Part shown: positions 8,578 through 19,350 of the stretch, piece by piece | Numbering within the stretch: position 1 is the first letter of the stretch | Layout: each line of letters begins with the position of its first letter | DNA from: Oxalobacteraceae bacterium CAVE-383 | Lineage (GTDB): Bacteria > Pseudomonadota > Gammaproteobacteria > Burkholderiales > Burkholderiaceae_D | DNA length: 64,000 nt | Direction: 5' to 3' | Assembly (NCBI GenBank): GCA_004134995.1 | Contig: REGP01000001.1 | Location: forward strand, 620,001 to 684,000 | Translations under genes and position numbers: made by a program | The notes under the pieces: generated by a model | The model's input: only the letters and a program-made list of their open reading frames with translations | The model's database searches: none | Told to the model about the DNA's origin: nothing

Positions 8578-9816
8578 TTATGCGGCGTTGGCCTTGATGA
8601 AGGCCGCGATTTTCGGGCAAATGATTTCGCGCCAGCGGCGGCCCGAGAAAATGCCGTAATGGCCGCATTTTTCGGCGGTGAGGTGCTGCTTCTTCGCTTT
8701 CGGAATGCCGCTGCAAAGCGACTGTGCGGCTTCGGTCTGGCCCGATCCCGAAATATCGTCGAGTTCGCCTTCGATGGTGAACAGCGCGACGCTCTTGATG
8801 TCCTGCGGACGCACCAGTTCGCCTTCGATTTCCCAAGTGCCCAGCGGCAGATTGAAATCCTGGAACACGACCTTGATGGTTTCCAGGTAAAACTCGGCCG
8901 GCAAATCGATGACGGCATTGTATTCGTCATAGAACTTGCGATGCATTTCGGCGGATTCGTTGTCGCCTTCGCGCAGGTGCATGTAGAAATCCCAATGGCT
9001 CTGGGCGTGGCGCTGCGGGTTCATCGCGACAAAGCCGGCATGCTGCAGGAAGCCGGGATAGACCTTGCGCCCGGCGCCGGGATAATTCTGCGGGACACTG
9101 TAGATCACGGTGTTCTCAAACCAGCTGAACGGCTTTTCGGTGGCCAGATTGTTGACTTGGGTCGGCGATTTACGGCAGTCGATCGGGCCGCCCATCATGG
9201 TCATGCTCTTCGGCAGCTTGCTGTCCTTGGCGGTGGCCATCAACGATACCGCGGCCAGCACCGGCACGGTCGGCTGGCATACCGAGATCAGGTGGACGCC
9301 GGTGCCCAGCGCGCGGATGAAATCCTGGACGTAAAACACATAGTCGTGCAGATGGAACGGGCCTTCCTCGACCGGCACCATGCGGGCATCGGTCCAGTCG
9401 GTAATATAGACGTCGTGTTCCGGCAGCAGGGCGCGCACGGTGTCGCGCAGCAAGGTGGCGTTGTGGCCGGACAAAGGCGCCACCAGCAATACCTTCGGCT
9501 GCTTGAGGGCGGCGAGGCGCTTGGCCGGCAAATCCTTTTTGAAATGCAGCAGGCGGCAAAACGGCTTGGTGACGACGATTTTTTCGTCGATGCCGACGGT
9601 TTCGCCGTCGACCAGCGTTTCGTTCAATTCGAATGCCGGTTTTTCGTAGTCCTTGCCGAGGCGGTACAGCAGTTCATAGCCTGCCGCGACCTTTTGCGCA
9701 TACGGCAAAGCCGCCAGCGGCGAGGCGGGATTCGAATACAGGGTCGCCGTCGCCTCGGCCCACTGCATCAGCGGCGCCAGGAAGGTTCGGTTCATTTCAT
9801 GAAATTGATAAAGCAT
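8578..9816 (-). CDS. phaZ: Intracellular polyhydroxybutyrate depolymerase
   Basis: A 412-residue cytoplasmic enzyme that degrades stored poly-3-hydroxybutyrate granules to hydroxybutyrate units. The family traits are the N-terminal LYQFHEMNRTFLAPLMQWA, the lipase-like box with Cys nucleophile SVCQPTVPVLA, and the late catalytic His region EKCGHYGIFSGRRWR. There is no signal peptide, which fits the intracellular type. AAGG seven bases before the ATG is a good ribosome binding site. Its presence implies that the organism stores PHB. Confidence 0.93.
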   Translation of the reverse strand: MLYQFHEMNRTFLAPLMQWAEATATLYSNPASPLAALPYAQKVAAGYELLYRLGKDYEKPAFELNETLVDGETVGIDEKIVVTKPFCRLLHFKKDLPAKRLAALKQPKVLLVAPLSGHNATLLRDTVRALLPEHDVYITDWTDARMVPVEEGPFHLHDYVFYVQDFIRALGTGVHLISVCQPTVPVLAAVSLMATAKDSKLPKSMTMMGGPIDCRKSPTQVNNLATEKPFSWFENTVIYSVPQNYPGAGRKVYPGFLQHAGFVAMNPQRHAQSHWDFYMHLREGDNESAEMHRKFYDEYNAVIDLPAEFYLETIKVVFQDFNLPLGTWEIEGELVRPQDIKSVALFTIEGELDDISGSGQTEAAQSLCSGIPKAKKQHLTAEKCGHYGIFSGRRWREIICPKIAAFIKANAA

Positions 9817-10000
9817 TTGAGAACCTTTTCAAGTTGTTTGACAGGTCTTTGCAAATTCTGTTGACGCGAGGCAACTGCGTGGCGCCTCCGGGCGATGCAT
9901 GAATTCGGTGCATGCATTCATGTTGCGTCGCAATATATTATAGCCGGGAAAGCTCGTCCTACCTTAAATGGCGAGAAATTTATAAATTGCAAGACAAAAA

Positions 10001-10024
10001 AATACCTCTGAAGTCAGAGGTATT
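10001..10024 (-). terminator. Rho-independent terminator after the ferredoxin reductase gene
   Basis: AATACCTCT and AGAGGTATT form a 9-bp stem (extendable by GA/TC) with a short loop. On the minus strand it is followed by TTTTTTTGTCTT, so it ends the reductase transcript, whose stop codon is at 10065. Confidence 0.85.
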
Positions 10025-10064
10025 TTCTTGAAACGATGTTTAAAACATCGTAAATTCGCCAAAA

Positions 10065-11120
10065 TCAGTCGAAAACAGGCGATTCCACGCCAAGAATTTT
10101 GTGTAGCTTGGGCGACGTGGTCGTATATTGCATGTGAATCTTTTTATCCGGGAAAATATAAGGCGCTGCACCGAAAGCGGCCAGCGCTGCTTCATGAAAG
10201 CCCGACAGGATGAGTTTTTTCTTGCCCGGATAGGTGTTGATGTCGCCAACGGCGAAGATGCCGGGCACATTGGTCTCGAACTTTTCGGTATCCACCACCT
10301 TGAGTTGCTTGCGTTCGATATCCAGGCCCCAATCGGCGATCGGTCCCAGTTTCGGCGACAGGCCGAAAAACACCAGCAGCATGTCCAGCGGCATGCGGCG
10401 GGTCACGCCATCGGCGCCGGTGACCTTGATTTCCTTGAGCTGGCCGTCGGCGCTTTCCATGCCGGTAACTTGGCCGACCATGAATTGCATTTCATAGTTG
10501 TCGCACAGCTCTTTCATCTTGGCCACCGATGCAGGCGCGGCGCGGAAATCCTCGCGGCGGTGCAGCAGGATGACCGACTCGGCCTTGCCGACCAGGTTCA
10601 GCGCCCAGTCCAGCGCGGAGTCGCCGCCGCCGCAGATCACCAGATTCTTGCCATGGAAACTGACCGGATCCTTGACCCGGTAGAACAACTGCGAGCCATG
10701 GAATTCGTCGATGCCGTCGACCTTCAGCGTGCGCGGCTGGAACGAGCCGACGCCGGCGGCGATGAAAATGGTTTTGGTGATGAAGCGGGTGCCGGTGGAG
10801 GTTTCGAGGTCGAAGCGGCCGTCTTCGCGCTTTTGCACCAGCGTGACTTCCTGCCCCAGGTGAAAGGTCGGCGAAAACGGTTCGATCTGCTTGAGCAGGT
10901 TGTCGGTCAGTTCCTGGCCGGTGCACATCGGCACGGCCGGGATGTCATAGATCGGCTTGTCCGGATACAGCTCCACGCATTGGCCGCCGACCGAGGTCAG
11001 CGAATCGATGACATGCGCCTTGATTTCCAGCAGGCCCAGCTCGAAGACCTGGAACAGGCCGACCGGACCGGCGCCGATGATGACGGCGTCGGCTTCTATG
11101 TGCGAATTGTTGTTATTCAT
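10065..11120 (-). CDS. Ferredoxin/flavodoxin--NADP+ reductase, thioredoxin-reductase-like (type 2)
   Basis: A 351-residue flavoprotein that moves electrons between NADPH and ferredoxin. The FAD motif is [18 protein letters not shown] and the NADP motif is [18 protein letters not shown], followed by the [18 protein letters not shown]-closing motif. There is no CxxC disulfide, which separates it from true thioredoxin reductase and places it with the YumC-type reductases. fdxA lies 82 nt upstream on the same strand and is the likely partner. Confidence 0.9.
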   Translation of the reverse strand: MNNNNSHIEADAVIIGAGPVGLFQVFELGLLEIKAHVIDSLTSVGGQCVELYPDKPIYDIPAVPMCTGQELTDNLLKQIEPFSPTFHLGQEVTLVQKREDGRFDLETSTGTRFITKTIFIAAGVGSFQPRTLKVDGIDEFHGSQLFYRVKDPVSFHGKNLVICGGGDSALDWALNLVGKAESVILLHRREDFRAAPASVAKMKELCDNYEMQFMVGQVTGMESADGQLKEIKVTGADGVTRRMPLDMLLVFFGLSPKLGPIADWGLDIERKQLKVVDTEKFETNVPGIFAVGDINTYPGKKKLILSGFHEAALAAFGAAPYIFPDKKIHMQYTTTSPKLHKILGVESPVFD

Positions 11121-11202
11121 AATACGTTGATCAAATTCCTGTTTCTATGCGATGGCGCGGCCCTGTTGGACCATATTTGGCCGATGAGGCGGCAGGGAGG
11201 GG

Positions 11203-11526
11203 TCAGCGCTCCAGATATTCCAGTTTGGCGGTGACGTCTTTCCATTCCTCGGCTTCCGGCAGCGGCGGGATTGTTTTCGTGATCGATGGCCATTTCGAGG
11301 TCAGATCGGCGTTGATTTTGATGAACTGCTGCTGATCGGCGGGGACATCTTCTTCGGCATAAATCGCGTTTACCGGGCATTCGGCTACGCATACCGCGCA
11401 GTCGATGCATTCGTCCGGATCGATGACCAGAAAATTGGGGCCTACGCGAAAGCAATCAACCGGGCACACATCGACGCAGTCGGTATAGCGGCAGCGGATG
11501 CAGGATTCGGTGACAACGTGGGTCAT
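11203..11526 (-). CDS. fdxA: 7Fe-8S ferredoxin FdxA
   Basis: A 107-residue ferredoxin of the Azotobacter FdI type. The N-terminal cluster region is CIRCRYTDCVDVCPVDC and the second is CIDCAVCVAECPVNAI, the classic 3Fe-4S plus 4Fe-4S spacing. The C-terminal extension (KWPSITKTIPPLPEAEEW) is typical for FdxA. AGGAATGTT precedes the ATG. It is followed downstream by the type-2 ferredoxin reductase, forming a likely redox pair. Confidence 0.95.
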   Translation of the reverse strand: MTHVVTESCIRCRYTDCVDVCPVDCFRVGPNFLVIDPDECIDCAVCVAECPVNAIYAEEDVPADQQQFIKINADLTSKWPSITKTIPPLPEAEEWKDVTAKLEYLER

Positions 11527-11729
11527 AACATTCCTATTTATAAAACTGTTGAATTATTTTAATCGACAAGCAATGGCCGAAAATCGGTGGCATTATTGAC
11601 GGCGTTATTGCTGCATGCCGAACACACTTGGCGAATGTGATGCACAAGTGCACCCGCTAAAATGTTGCATTTTAAGGCAATTCATCCTTTCTCACAATTT
11701 ACGCTTATACCGTTTCCGTATAAGCAAAT

Positions 11730-12731
11730 ATGGAATTTATGTCTCTCAAGTCCCCTGCAATCCTGGTCGCGCGCGCCATTTTCCCCGAGGTGCTGGAGCG
11801 CCTGTCGCTGCATTTCGAGGTTGAATCCAATCAGGAAGACCATATTTTCACGCCGCAGGAGCTGGCGCAAAAGGCCTCCGGCAAAAGCGGGTTGATGACC
11901 ACCTCCAGCGAGCCGGTCGGCGCCGCGCTGTTTGCCGCCAATCCGCAATTGAAGGCGGTCTGCAATATGGCGGTCGGTTATAACAACATTGATGTCGCCG
12001 CCGCCACCGCCGCCGGGGTCGCGGTGACCAATACGCCCGACGTGCTGAACCAGACTACCGCCGATTTCGGCTGGGCCCTGCTGATGGCCACCGCGCGGCG
12101 CGTGACCGAAGCGGAGCACTGGCTGCGGGCCGGGCACTGGCAGCAATGGCGCTACGACAGCTTCCTCGGCGCCGACGTGCATGGCGCCACGCTCGGCATC
12201 ATCGGCATGGGGCGCATCGGCCAGGCGATCGCAAGGCGCTCCACCGGTTTCGACATGCAGGTGCTGTATCACAATCGTTCGCGGCTGTCGCCCGAACAGG
12301 AAGCGCAGGCCAATGGCGCGCGCTATGCGGGCAAGGAAGAACTGTTGCGGCAGGCCGATCACATCATTTTGGTGCTGCCGTATTCGGCGCAATCGCATCA
12401 CACCATCGGCGCTGCCGAACTGGCGTTGATGAAGCCGGGCGCGACGCTGGTCAATCTGGCGCGCGGCGGGATCGTCGACGACGCGGCGCTGATCGACGCC
12501 TTGCGCCAGGGCAGGATCGCCGCCGCCGGGCTGGACGTGTATGAAAACGAGCCGGCATTCAATCCTGCTTTCCTCGGCTTGTCGAATGTGGTGCTGACGC
12601 CGCATATCGCCAGCGCATCGCGGCCGACGCGCCTGGCCATGGCCAATTGCGCGGCCGATAACCTGATCGCCGCGCTGACCCCGGGTCAAAGGCCGCCGAA
12701 TCTGTTGAATCCCGATGTGCTGAAGCCTTAA
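11730..12731 (+). CDS. D-isomer 2-hydroxyacid dehydrogenase (glyoxylate/hydroxypyruvate reductase-like)
   Basis: A 333-residue NAD(P)-dependent reductase of 2-keto acids. The Rossmann motif is LGIIGMGRIGQAIA; the catalytic set is Arg in LVNLARGGIVDD, Glu in YENEPAFNP and His in LTPHIASAS. The second ATG at 11739 (MSLKSP) is an equally good start. The sequence resembles GhrB-type glyoxylate/2-ketogluconate reductases, but substrate cannot be fixed by sequence alone. Its last four bases overlap the convergent lactate-dehydrogenase-like gene. Confidence 0.85.
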   Translation: MEFMSLKSPAILVARAIFPEVLERLSLHFEVESNQEDHIFTPQELAQKASGKSGLMTTSSEPVGAALFAANPQLKAVCNMAVGYNNIDVAAATAAGVAVTNTPDVLNQTTADFGWALLMATARRVTEAEHWLRAGHWQQWRYDSFLGADVHGATLGIIGMGRIGQAIARRSTGFDMQVLYHNRSRLSPEQEAQANGARYAGKEELLRQADHIILVLPYSAQSHHTIGAAELALMKPGATLVNLARGGIVDDAALIDALRQGRIAAAGLDVYENEPAFNPAFLGLSNVVLTPHIASASRPTRLAMANCAADNLIAALTPGQRPPNLLNPDVLKP

Positions 12732-13873
12732 ATACTGCGGTCTCGCGCCAGGATATGCGGGCCGATCTCGGCTATGGTGCGGGTGCCGGTCAGGGCCATG
12801 CTGACGTCCAGTTCCTTCTGCAGTATCTCCAGCATGCGCGTAACGCCGGCTTCGCCCATTGCGCCGAGCGCATATAAGAACGCGCGTCCCACCATGGTCC
12901 CTTTGGCGCCGAGCGCCAGCGCCCGGAGGACGTCCTGGCCGCCGCGGATGCCGCCGTCGAACCAGACTTCAATTTTGTCGCCGACCGCATCCACCACCGG
13001 CGGCAGCGCGTGAATGGACGACACCGCGCCGTCCAGTTGGCGGCCGCCATGATTGCTGACGACGATCGCATCGGCGCCGACGCCGGCCGCGATTTTGGCG
13101 TCTTCGACATCCAGGATGCCTTTCAGGATCAGCTTGCCGCCCCATTGTTCCTTGATCCAGGCGATGTCGTCCCAGGACAGGGATGGATCGAACTGGCTGG
13201 CGATCCACTGGCTCAGCGTCAGCAGGCCGTCGCCGCCCTTGACCTGGCCGACCAGATTGCCGAACGTCTTGCGGCCGCCCAATGCGCGCAGCGCCCAGGC
13301 CGGCTTGCCGGCCAGATCGAGCAGATTGGCCAGCGTCAGCCGCGGCGGCACCGACATGCCGTTGCGCAGATCATTGTGGCGCTGGCCCAGGATCTGCAGA
13401 TCCAGCGTCAGCACCAGCGCCGAGCATTTGGTCTTCTTGGCGCGTTCGATCATCGCCTTGACGAAACCGCGGTCGCGCATGACGTAGAGCTGAAACCAGA
13501 ACGGCTTGGTCGTGACGCTGTCGATGTCTTCGATCGAGCAGATGCTCATGGTCGACAGCGTAAACGGCACGCCGAATTTTTCCGCGGCGATCGCCCCAAG
13601 CATTTCGCCGTTGGCCCATTGCATGCCGGTCAGCCCGGTCGGCGCGATTGCCACCGGCATGGCGACCGGCTGGCCGATCATGACGCCGGCGGTGGAGCGC
13701 CGGTCGACATCGATCCCGACGCGCTGGCGCAGCTTGATCGCGGCCAGGTCGTCGCTGTTGGCGCGGTAGGTGCTTTCGGTATAGGAGCCGCTGTCGGCGT
13801 AGTCGTAGAAGGCTTTCGGCACGCGCTTCTTGGCCAGCAGTCGCAAATCTTCGATACAAGTAATGACGGGCAT
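12728..13873 (-). CDS. lldD: FMN-dependent alpha-hydroxy acid dehydrogenase (L-lactate dehydrogenase type)
   Basis: A 381-residue FMN enzyme oxidising L-2-hydroxy acids, most likely L-lactate, into the respiratory chain. Key features are YDYADSGSYTES near the N-terminus, MPVAIAPTGLTGM, the catalytic His in VVSNHGGRQLDGA and the FMN phosphate motif VWFDGGIRGGQDVLRALALG. The start at 13873 has GGAG at the correct distance; an upstream in-frame ATG at 13927 lacks one. Length matches bacterial LldD. Mandelate dehydrogenase or glycolate oxidase are possible alternatives. Confidence 0.82.
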   Translation of the reverse strand: MPVITCIEDLRLLAKKRVPKAFYDYADSGSYTESTYRANSDDLAAIKLRQRVGIDVDRRSTAGVMIGQPVAMPVAIAPTGLTGMQWANGEMLGAIAAEKFGVPFTLSTMSICSIEDIDSVTTKPFWFQLYVMRDRGFVKAMIERAKKTKCSALVLTLDLQILGQRHNDLRNGMSVPPRLTLANLLDLAGKPAWALRALGGRKTFGNLVGQVKGGDGLLTLSQWIASQFDPSLSWDDIAWIKEQWGGKLILKGILDVEDAKIAAGVGADAIVVSNHGGRQLDGAVSSIHALPPVVDAVGDKIEVWFDGGIRGGQDVLRALALGAKGTMVGRAFLYALGAMGEAGVTRMLEILQKELDVSMALTGTRTIAEIGPHILARDRSI

Positions 13874-14054
13874 GGCGTTTCTCCGGCGGTAGCAGTAAAG
13901 CCGATATCTGGCTGACAATGACCCCATGGTAGGAGAAAAGCCGGCGGCGATGGACGGATTCGACGCAGCCCAAGGATGAAGTTTTTTCAGCTCGCCGCCA
14001 TTGTGTTTCCGGCCAAACTCATATTTGCTTTTCGCATATCGTCCCTCAAAACAA

Positions 14055-14064
14055 TTCGTTTTAT
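14055..14064 (+). promoter_or_regulatory. Repeated motif TTCGTTTTAT upstream of sbp
   Basis: The 10-mer lies 58 nt before the sbp start in an AT-rich patch. An identical copy lies upstream of cysT (15391-15400). CysB, encoded at the end of this cluster, would be the likely binder; this is inference from shared sequence only. Confidence 0.4.
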
Positions 14065-14122
14065 TTTGGGCCGGGCCTGATTAACCTGTGTTCTCCAGAA
14101 TAATGAATCCAAGGGAATCCAG

Positions 14123-15142
14123 ATGTTGCTGAAGAAAATCATTCAAGCGGCGATCGCAATCGCAATGGTCGCGCCGATCGCGCCGGCCGTCCACGCAGCC
14201 GATCTTTCACTGCTCAACGTATCCTACGACCCGACCCGGGAGCTCTACCAGGACTATAACAAGGCCTTTGCCAAGTACTGGAAGGAAAAGACCGGCGACA
14301 ACGTCACCATCAAGAATTCGCATGGCGGCTCCGGTGCGCAGGCGCGCACCGTGATCGACGGCCTGGATGCCGACGTGGTCACCCTGGCGCTGGCCTATGA
14401 CATCGACGCCATCGCCGACAAGGCGAAGCTGCTGCCTGCCGACTGGCAAAAACGCCTGCCGCACAACAGCACGCCTTACACATCGACCTACGTATTCCTG
14501 GTGCGCAAGGGCAATCCGAAGGGCATCAAGAACTGGGACGATCTGATCAAGCCGGGCGTGTCGGTCATTACCGCCAATCCAAAGACTTCCGGCGGCGCGC
14601 GCTGGGGCTATCTGGCCGCATGGGGCTATGAACTGAAAAAGACCAATGGCGACCAGGCCAAGGCGAAGGCATTCGTCGAGCAGGTATACAAACATGTGCC
14701 GGTGCTCGATTCAGGCGCCCGCGGCGCGACCGTGACGTTTGCCGAACGCGGCCTGGGCGACGTGCTGCTGGCCTGGGAAAACGAAGCGTATCTGTCGCTG
14801 AAGGAATTCGGCGCCGACAAGTTCGACGTCGTGTATCCGCCGATCAGCATCCTGGCCGAGCCGCCGGTGGCGGTGGTCGACAAGGTGGTCGACAAGCGCG
14901 GCACCCGCAAGGCGGCGCAGGCTTATCTGGAATACCTGTACACGCCGGAAGGCCAGGAAATCGCCGCCCGCAATTACTACCGTCCTACGGATCCCAAGGT
15001 GTTCGCGAAATATGCGAAAAACTTCCCCGCGATCAAACTGTTCACCATCGACGATACCTTCGGCGGCTGGACCAACGCGCAGAAAACACACTTCGCCGAT
15101 GGCGGCACGTTCGATCAAATCTACAACCCGGGCAAGAAATAA
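14123..15142 (+). CDS. sbp: Periplasmic sulfate-binding protein
   Basis: A 339-residue solute-binding protein of the sulfate/thiosulfate importer. It has a Sec signal (residues 1-25, ending [21 protein letters not shown]) and the family signatures [42 protein letters not shown] and FGGW. The permease and ATPase genes follow 350 nt downstream in the order cysT-cysW-cysA. The gap suggests that sbp may have its own promoter and can be made in excess of the membrane parts. Confidence 0.95.
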   Translation: MLLKKIIQAAIAIAMVAPIAPAVHAADLSLLNVSYDPTRELYQDYNKAFAKYWKEKTGDNVTIKNSHGGSGAQARTVIDGLDADVVTLALAYDIDAIADKAKLLPADWQKRLPHNSTPYTSTYVFLVRKGNPKGIKNWDDLIKPGVSVITANPKTSGGARWGYLAAWGYELKKTNGDQAKAKAFVEQVYKHVPVLDSGARGATVTFAERGLGDVLLAWENEAYLSLKEFGADKFDVVYPPISILAEPPVAVVDKVVDKRGTRKAAQAYLEYLYTPEGQEIAARNYYRPTDPKVFAKYAKNFPAIKLFTIDDTFGGWTNAQKTHFADGGTFDQIYNPGKK

Positions 15143-15495
15143 GCCGGCTTATTCCCCGCAAGTGCCAACAAGTGTTCTCCGATCCTTGTCCTCGGCCGTT
15201 TTCGCCAACCGCGCAGATAGCACGGTGGCGGGAACGGCATTTTTTTCGCTTGGATTCGGCAGCAAAGCCATCGTTCTGGTGAAGGCGACCGAGGTGTCAG
15301 GGGCCAAGATTGGATGGCTTTGCCTTCGATATCTGTCTTAAGCCCCCAGGCTTTAGACGTATTAGTAGTATGGGAATGCCAAAAAATTACTTCGTTTTAT
15401 AACTTTCCGATGCGATTATCCTGCCCAGTTACTTGTATTTGTAATAAGGCTGCGGCCTGAACGCCGAATTCAAGGGTCTTTGGAAGATTGGAAGT
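15143..15495. other. Intergenic region between sbp and cysT
   Basis: This 353-nt stretch has no convincing gene. Open frames crossing it are continuations of shadow frames from sbp and show no recognisable protein. Its right third is AT-rich and contains the TTCGTTTTAT motif, so it probably holds a cysTWAB promoter. I see no strong terminator after sbp, so read-through from sbp remains possible. Confidence 0.5.
15391..15400 (+). promoter_or_regulatory. Repeated motif TTCGTTTTAT upstream of cysT
   Basis: Identical to the 10-mer upstream of sbp and located 95 nt before the cysT start in the AT-rich end of the intergenic region. It is a candidate CysB-related element, inferred only from the repetition next to two sulfate-transport transcription units. 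Confidence 0.4.
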
Positions 15496-16359
15496 ATGGA
15501 CGTTGCCATCAAGAAAATTAAAAAAAGAAGTAATCTGCGCGTAATGCCCGGCTTCAATCTGTCGCTGGGCTTCACGCTGTTTTACCTCGGCCTGATCGTG
15601 CTGATCCCGTTGTCGGCGGTGTTTCTCAAAACCTTCACCATGACTTGGCCCGCATTCTGGGATGCGGTGACATCGGATCGCGTCATGGCCTCTTACCGCC
15701 TGACCTTCGGCGCTTCGCTGCTGGCCGCGCTGATCAATGTCTTTTTCGGCGGCGTCGTGGCATGGGTGCTGGTGCGCTACCGTTTCCCCGGCAAGAAAAT
15801 CATCGATGCGCTGGTCGATCTGCCTTTCGCGCTGCCCACCGCGGTGGCCGGCATTGCCTTGACCGCGCTCTACGCGACCAACGGCTGGATCGGACGCTAT
15901 CTGGATATGATCGGCATCAAGGTGGCTTTCACGCCGCTGGGCGTATTGGTCGCGCTGACTTTCATCGGCCTGCCGTTCGTCGTGCGCACGGTGCAGCCGG
16001 TGCTGGAAGATGTGGAGCGCGAACTGGAAGAGGCCGCCGCCAGTCTCGGCGCGCATCCGCTGCAAACGTTTTCCCGCGTGATCTTTCCGACCATTGCGCC
16101 GGCGCTGCTGACCGGCTTCGCGCTGTCGTTCGCACGCGCCACCGGCGAATACGGTTCGGTCATCTTTATCGCCGGCAATATGCCGATGGTGTCCGAAATC
16201 ACGCCGCTGTTCATCGTCACCAAGCTGGAGCAATACGACTATGCCGGCGCCACCGCGATCGCAGTGGTGATGCTGGCGGTGTCGTTCACCTTGCTGCTGG
16301 CCATCAATGCATTGCAATCCTGGTCGCGCAAACGCAACCAGGCCGGGAGGGGTTTATGA
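15496..16359 (+). CDS. cysT: Sulfate ABC transporter permease CysT (CysU)
   Basis: A 287-residue inner-membrane permease with about six membrane segments ([39 protein letters not shown] and others). The EAA loop [18 protein letters not shown] contacts the CysA ATPase. The preceding P-L-P-T motif ([15 protein letters not shown]) is typical for CysT. The stop codon overlaps the cysW start by four bases (ATGA), so the subunits are made in a coupled manner. Confidence 0.95.
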   Translation: MDVAIKKIKKRSNLRVMPGFNLSLGFTLFYLGLIVLIPLSAVFLKTFTMTWPAFWDAVTSDRVMASYRLTFGASLLAALINVFFGGVVAWVLVRYRFPGKKIIDALVDLPFALPTAVAGIALTALYATNGWIGRYLDMIGIKVAFTPLGVLVALTFIGLPFVVRTVQPVLEDVERELEEAAASLGAHPLQTFSRVIFPTIAPALLTGFALSFARATGEYGSVIFIAGNMPMVSEITPLFIVTKLEQYDYAGATAIAVVMLAVSFTLLLAINALQSWSRKRNQAGRGL

Positions 16360-17294
16360 GCGGCAACAGCGCCGGTTTCGCCAATATCGCCGAGATCGCC
16401 GACATCTCGGCCCAGCCGTTGCCGCGCCGCGTCGAGCCCGCGCTGACGCCGGCGGCAACGTTGGAGCCGTTCTGGATGCGCGCCACGCTGATCGGCGTCG
16501 CGCTGGTTTTCCTGACCCTGTTCCTGTTCGTGCCGCTGGTCGCGGTGTTTTATGAGGCCCTTAAGAAGGGCTGGGACGTCTATTTAAACGCCATCAGCGA
16601 ACCGGACGCCTGGTCGGCGATCAGACTCACGCTGATTACCGCGGCGATCGCGGTGCCGGCCAATCTGGTGTTTGGCGTCGCGGCGGCATGGACCATCGCC
16701 AAATTCGAGTTCCGCGGCAAGAATGTGCTGCTGACCCTGATCGATCTGCCGTTTTCGGTGTCGCCGATCATCTCGGGCCTGATCTATGTGCTGATTTTCG
16801 GCGCGCAAGGCTGGTTCGGCCCCTGGCTGCGCGAGCACGATATCAAGATCCTGTTCGCGGTGCCGGGCATCGTGCTGGCGACCGTTTTCGTGACATTCCC
16901 GTTTGTCGCGCGCGAGCTGATTCCGCTGATGCAGGCCCAGGGCAGCGAAGAGGAAGAGGCGGCGCTGGTGCTGGGCGCGTCCGGCTGGCGCACTTTCTGG
17001 CATGTCACGCTGCCGAATATCAAATGGGGGCTGCTGTACGGCGTCATCCTGTGCAATGCGCGGGCAATGGGCGAGTTCGGCGCGGTATCGGTGGTGTCGG
17101 GACATATCCGCGGCGAAACCAATACCATTCCGCTGCAGGTCGAAATTCTTTACAACGAATATAACTTTGCCGCGGCATTTGCCGTGGCCTCGCTGTTGGC
17201 GTTGCTGGCCCTGGTCACGCTGGCGCTGAAATCCTTTATCGAATGGCGTCTGCGGCATACCGAAGATGCGAACTTTTATCCGGAGCAGGCATGA
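16356..17294 (+). CDS. cysW: Sulfate ABC transporter permease CysW
   Basis: The second permease of the sulfate importer, 312 residues. The start at 16356 overlaps the cysT stop (ATGA) and follows GGGAGGGG; longer frames upstream run inside cysT and are not real. It has the [17 protein letters not shown] segment and the EAA loop [19 protein letters not shown]. An N-terminal ~45-residue soluble extension ([17 protein letters not shown]) precedes the first membrane segment, as often seen in betaproteobacterial CysW. The stop overlaps cysA by four bases. Confidence 0.95.
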   Translation: MSGNSAGFANIAEIADISAQPLPRRVEPALTPAATLEPFWMRATLIGVALVFLTLFLFVPLVAVFYEALKKGWDVYLNAISEPDAWSAIRLTLITAAIAVPANLVFGVAAAWTIAKFEFRGKNVLLTLIDLPFSVSPIISGLIYVLIFGAQGWFGPWLREHDIKILFAVPGIVLATVFVTFPFVARELIPLMQAQGSEEEEAALVLGASGWRTFWHVTLPNIKWGLLYGVILCNARAMGEFGAVSVVSGHIRGETNTIPLQVEILYNEYNFAAAFAVASLLALLALVTLALKSFIEWRLRHTEDANFYPEQA

Positions 17295-18394
17295 GTATCG
17301 AAGTCCAACACATCAACAAGCGTTTTGGCAATTTCGTTGCGCTGAACGATATTTCGCTGAATTTCCCTGCCGGCGAACTGACTGCGCTGCTGGGGCCGTC
17401 GGGCTGCGGCAAGACCACGCTGCTGCGCATTATCGCCGGCCTGGAATCGCCCGATTCCGGCAGCGTGCTGCTGGACGGCCAGGACGCTTCGGCGCGCCAT
17501 GTGCGCGAACGGCAGGTCGGCTTCGTGTTCCAGCACTATGCCTTGTTCAAGCACATGACCGTATTCGAAAACATCGCCTTCGGCCTGCGCGTCAAGCGCC
17601 GCAGCGAGCGGCCCTCGGAAGCGGTGATCCGCGACAAGGTGCACAAGCTGCTGGAGCTGGTGCAGCTGGACTGGCTGGCCGACCGCTATCCGCCGCAGTT
17701 GTCCGGCGGCCAGCGCCAGCGCATCGCCTTGGCGCGCGCGCTGGCGGTGGAGCCGCGCGTGCTGCTGCTGGACGAGCCGTTCGGCGCGCTGGACGCCAAG
17801 GTGCGCAAGGAGCTGCGCCGCTGGCTGCGCCGCTTGCACGACGATCTGCACGTGACCAGCATTTTCGTGACGCACGACCAGGAAGAGGCGCTGGAAGTGG
17901 CAGACCAGATCGTGCTGATGAACAAGGGCAACGTCGAACAGCTGGGGACGCCGGCGGACGTGTATAACCATCCGGCCTCGCCGTTCGTCTATGGCTTCCT
18001 CGGCAACGTCAATCTGTTCCACGGCTGCGTGAATGAAGGCGTGCTGGAATCCGGCAGCGCCAGCTTCGACGCGCCGGATTACGCCGAGACGCGCGACGTC
18101 AAGGGCATCGCCTATGTGCGGCCGCACGATCTGGACGTGGAGCGTTATACGCCCGGCGCGGAGGGCATCGCGGTGCGGCTGCAGCGCGCGCATGCGATCG
18201 GCCCGCTGGCGCAGCTGGAATTGGAGCGCGACGACAATCACGGATTGCTGGAAGCCCTGATTTCCAGCGACCGCTTCACCCAGCTTGGCCTCAAGGAAGG
18301 CGAAATGCTGGTAGTGAGGCCGAAGCGTTCGCGGGTGTTCATTGAGCCGGCGCAGGCGGGCAAAACCGCAAGCGCGGCGCAGGAAATCCGATGA
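17291..18394 (+). CDS. cysA: Sulfate ABC transporter ATP-binding protein CysA
   Basis: A 367-residue ATPase powering the CysTW channel. It has Walker [10 protein letters not shown], signature [15 protein letters not shown], Walker [13 protein letters not shown], the His switch [13 protein letters not shown] and a C-terminal TOBE-like regulatory domain ([18 protein letters not shown]). The start at 17291 ([13 protein letters not shown]) overlaps the cysW stop, and its own end overlaps the start of cysB. The whole cluster is therefore one tight operon. Confidence 0.96.
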   Translation: MSIEVQHINKRFGNFVALNDISLNFPAGELTALLGPSGCGKTTLLRIIAGLESPDSGSVLLDGQDASARHVRERQVGFVFQHYALFKHMTVFENIAFGLRVKRRSERPSEAVIRDKVHKLLELVQLDWLADRYPPQLSGGQRQRIALARALAVEPRVLLLDEPFGALDAKVRKELRRWLRRLHDDLHVTSIFVTHDQEEALEVADQIVLMNKGNVEQLGTPADVYNHPASPFVYGFLGNVNLFHGCVNEGVLESGSASFDAPDYAETRDVKGIAYVRPHDLDVERYTPGAEGIAVRLQRAHAIGPLAQLELERDDNHGLLEALISSDRFTQLGLKEGEMLVVRPKRSRVFIEPAQAGKTASAAQEIR

Positions 18395-19329
18395 ATTTCC
18401 AGCAATTGCGTTCGATCCGCGAAGCCGCGCGCTGCGGATTCAATCTGACCGAAGTGGCGAATGTGCTGTTTACATCGCAGCCGGGCGTGAGCCGCCAGAT
18501 CCGTGAACTGGAGGAAGAGCTCGGGGTCGAGATTTTTGAACGCAACGGCAAGCGTCTGACCGGTTTGACCGAACCCGGCAAAGGCATTCTGCATATCGTC
18601 GAACGGCTGTTGCTGGAAGCCGAAAACCTGCGCCAGGCCAGCAACGAATACGCGGGCGAGCAAAGCGGTACGCTGGCCATCGCCACCACGCATACCCAGG
18701 CGCGTTACGTGCTGCCGCAGGTGGTGCAGACATTCCGCACGGCGTTTCCGCAAGTGCGCATCGCCTTGCAGCAAAGCTCGCCCGAGCATATCGCCGACTG
18801 GGTCATGTCGGGCAAGGCCGATGTCGGCATCGCGACCGAGGGCCTGAGCGAATTCAAGGAACTGGTGTCCTTCCCTTGCTACACTTGGAGCCATGTGGTG
18901 GTGGTGCCGGACGGCCATCCGCTGCTGGCGCTGTCCGCACGCGGCCCGCTGAAGCTGGCCGATCTGGCCGGGCACGCCCTGATCACCTACGATATCGGCT
19001 TCACCGGCCGCAGCCATATCGATACCGCGTTCCGCAATGCCGGCCTGGATACCGATATCGTCCTGACCGCGATGGATTCCGACGTGATCCAGCAATACGT
19101 TTCGCTCGGCCTCGGCGTCGGCATCGTTGCCTCGATGGCGCTGGAACGCGGCCGGCATCAGGGTTTGCAGGCGATCGAGGCGGCGCATCTGTTCGCGCCG
19201 AACATCACGCGGCTGGCGGTGCGGCGCGGGGCCTATCTGCGCGCCTACACCTATGAATTCATTCTGCGCTTCGCGCCGGAACTGACCCGCGCCGAGATCG
19301 TGGCGGCGGTCAACGAGCCGGTGCAATAG
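18391..19329 (+). CDS. cysB: LysR-type regulator CysB
   Basis: A 312-residue transcription regulator of sulfur assimilation. The N-terminal winged helix reads [20 protein letters not shown] with [18 protein letters not shown]; the effector domain ([47 protein letters not shown]) is the CysB/Cbl type that senses O-acetylserine or sulfate-derived ligands. It is the last gene of the sulfate transport operon and overlaps cysA by four bases, so it probably controls and is co-made with its target genes. Confidence 0.93.
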   Translation: MNFQQLRSIREAARCGFNLTEVANVLFTSQPGVSRQIRELEEELGVEIFERNGKRLTGLTEPGKGILHIVERLLLEAENLRQASNEYAGEQSGTLAIATTHTQARYVLPQVVQTFRTAFPQVRIALQQSSPEHIADWVMSGKADVGIATEGLSEFKELVSFPCYTWSHVVVVPDGHPLLALSARGPLKLADLAGHALITYDIGFTGRSHIDTAFRNAGLDTDIVLTAMDSDVIQQYVSLGLGVGIVASMALERGRHQGLQAIEAAHLFAPNITRLAVRRGAYLRAYTYEFILRFAPELTRAEIVAAVNEPVQ

Positions 19330-19350
19330 GCGGCGAGCCGGCGGCTACGC

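Noticed and set aside
15645-16355. Upstream extension of the cysW frame through cysT
   Set aside because: The sequence before 16356 is the off-frame reading of cysT; the ATG overlapping the cysT stop with a good ribosome binding site is the true start.
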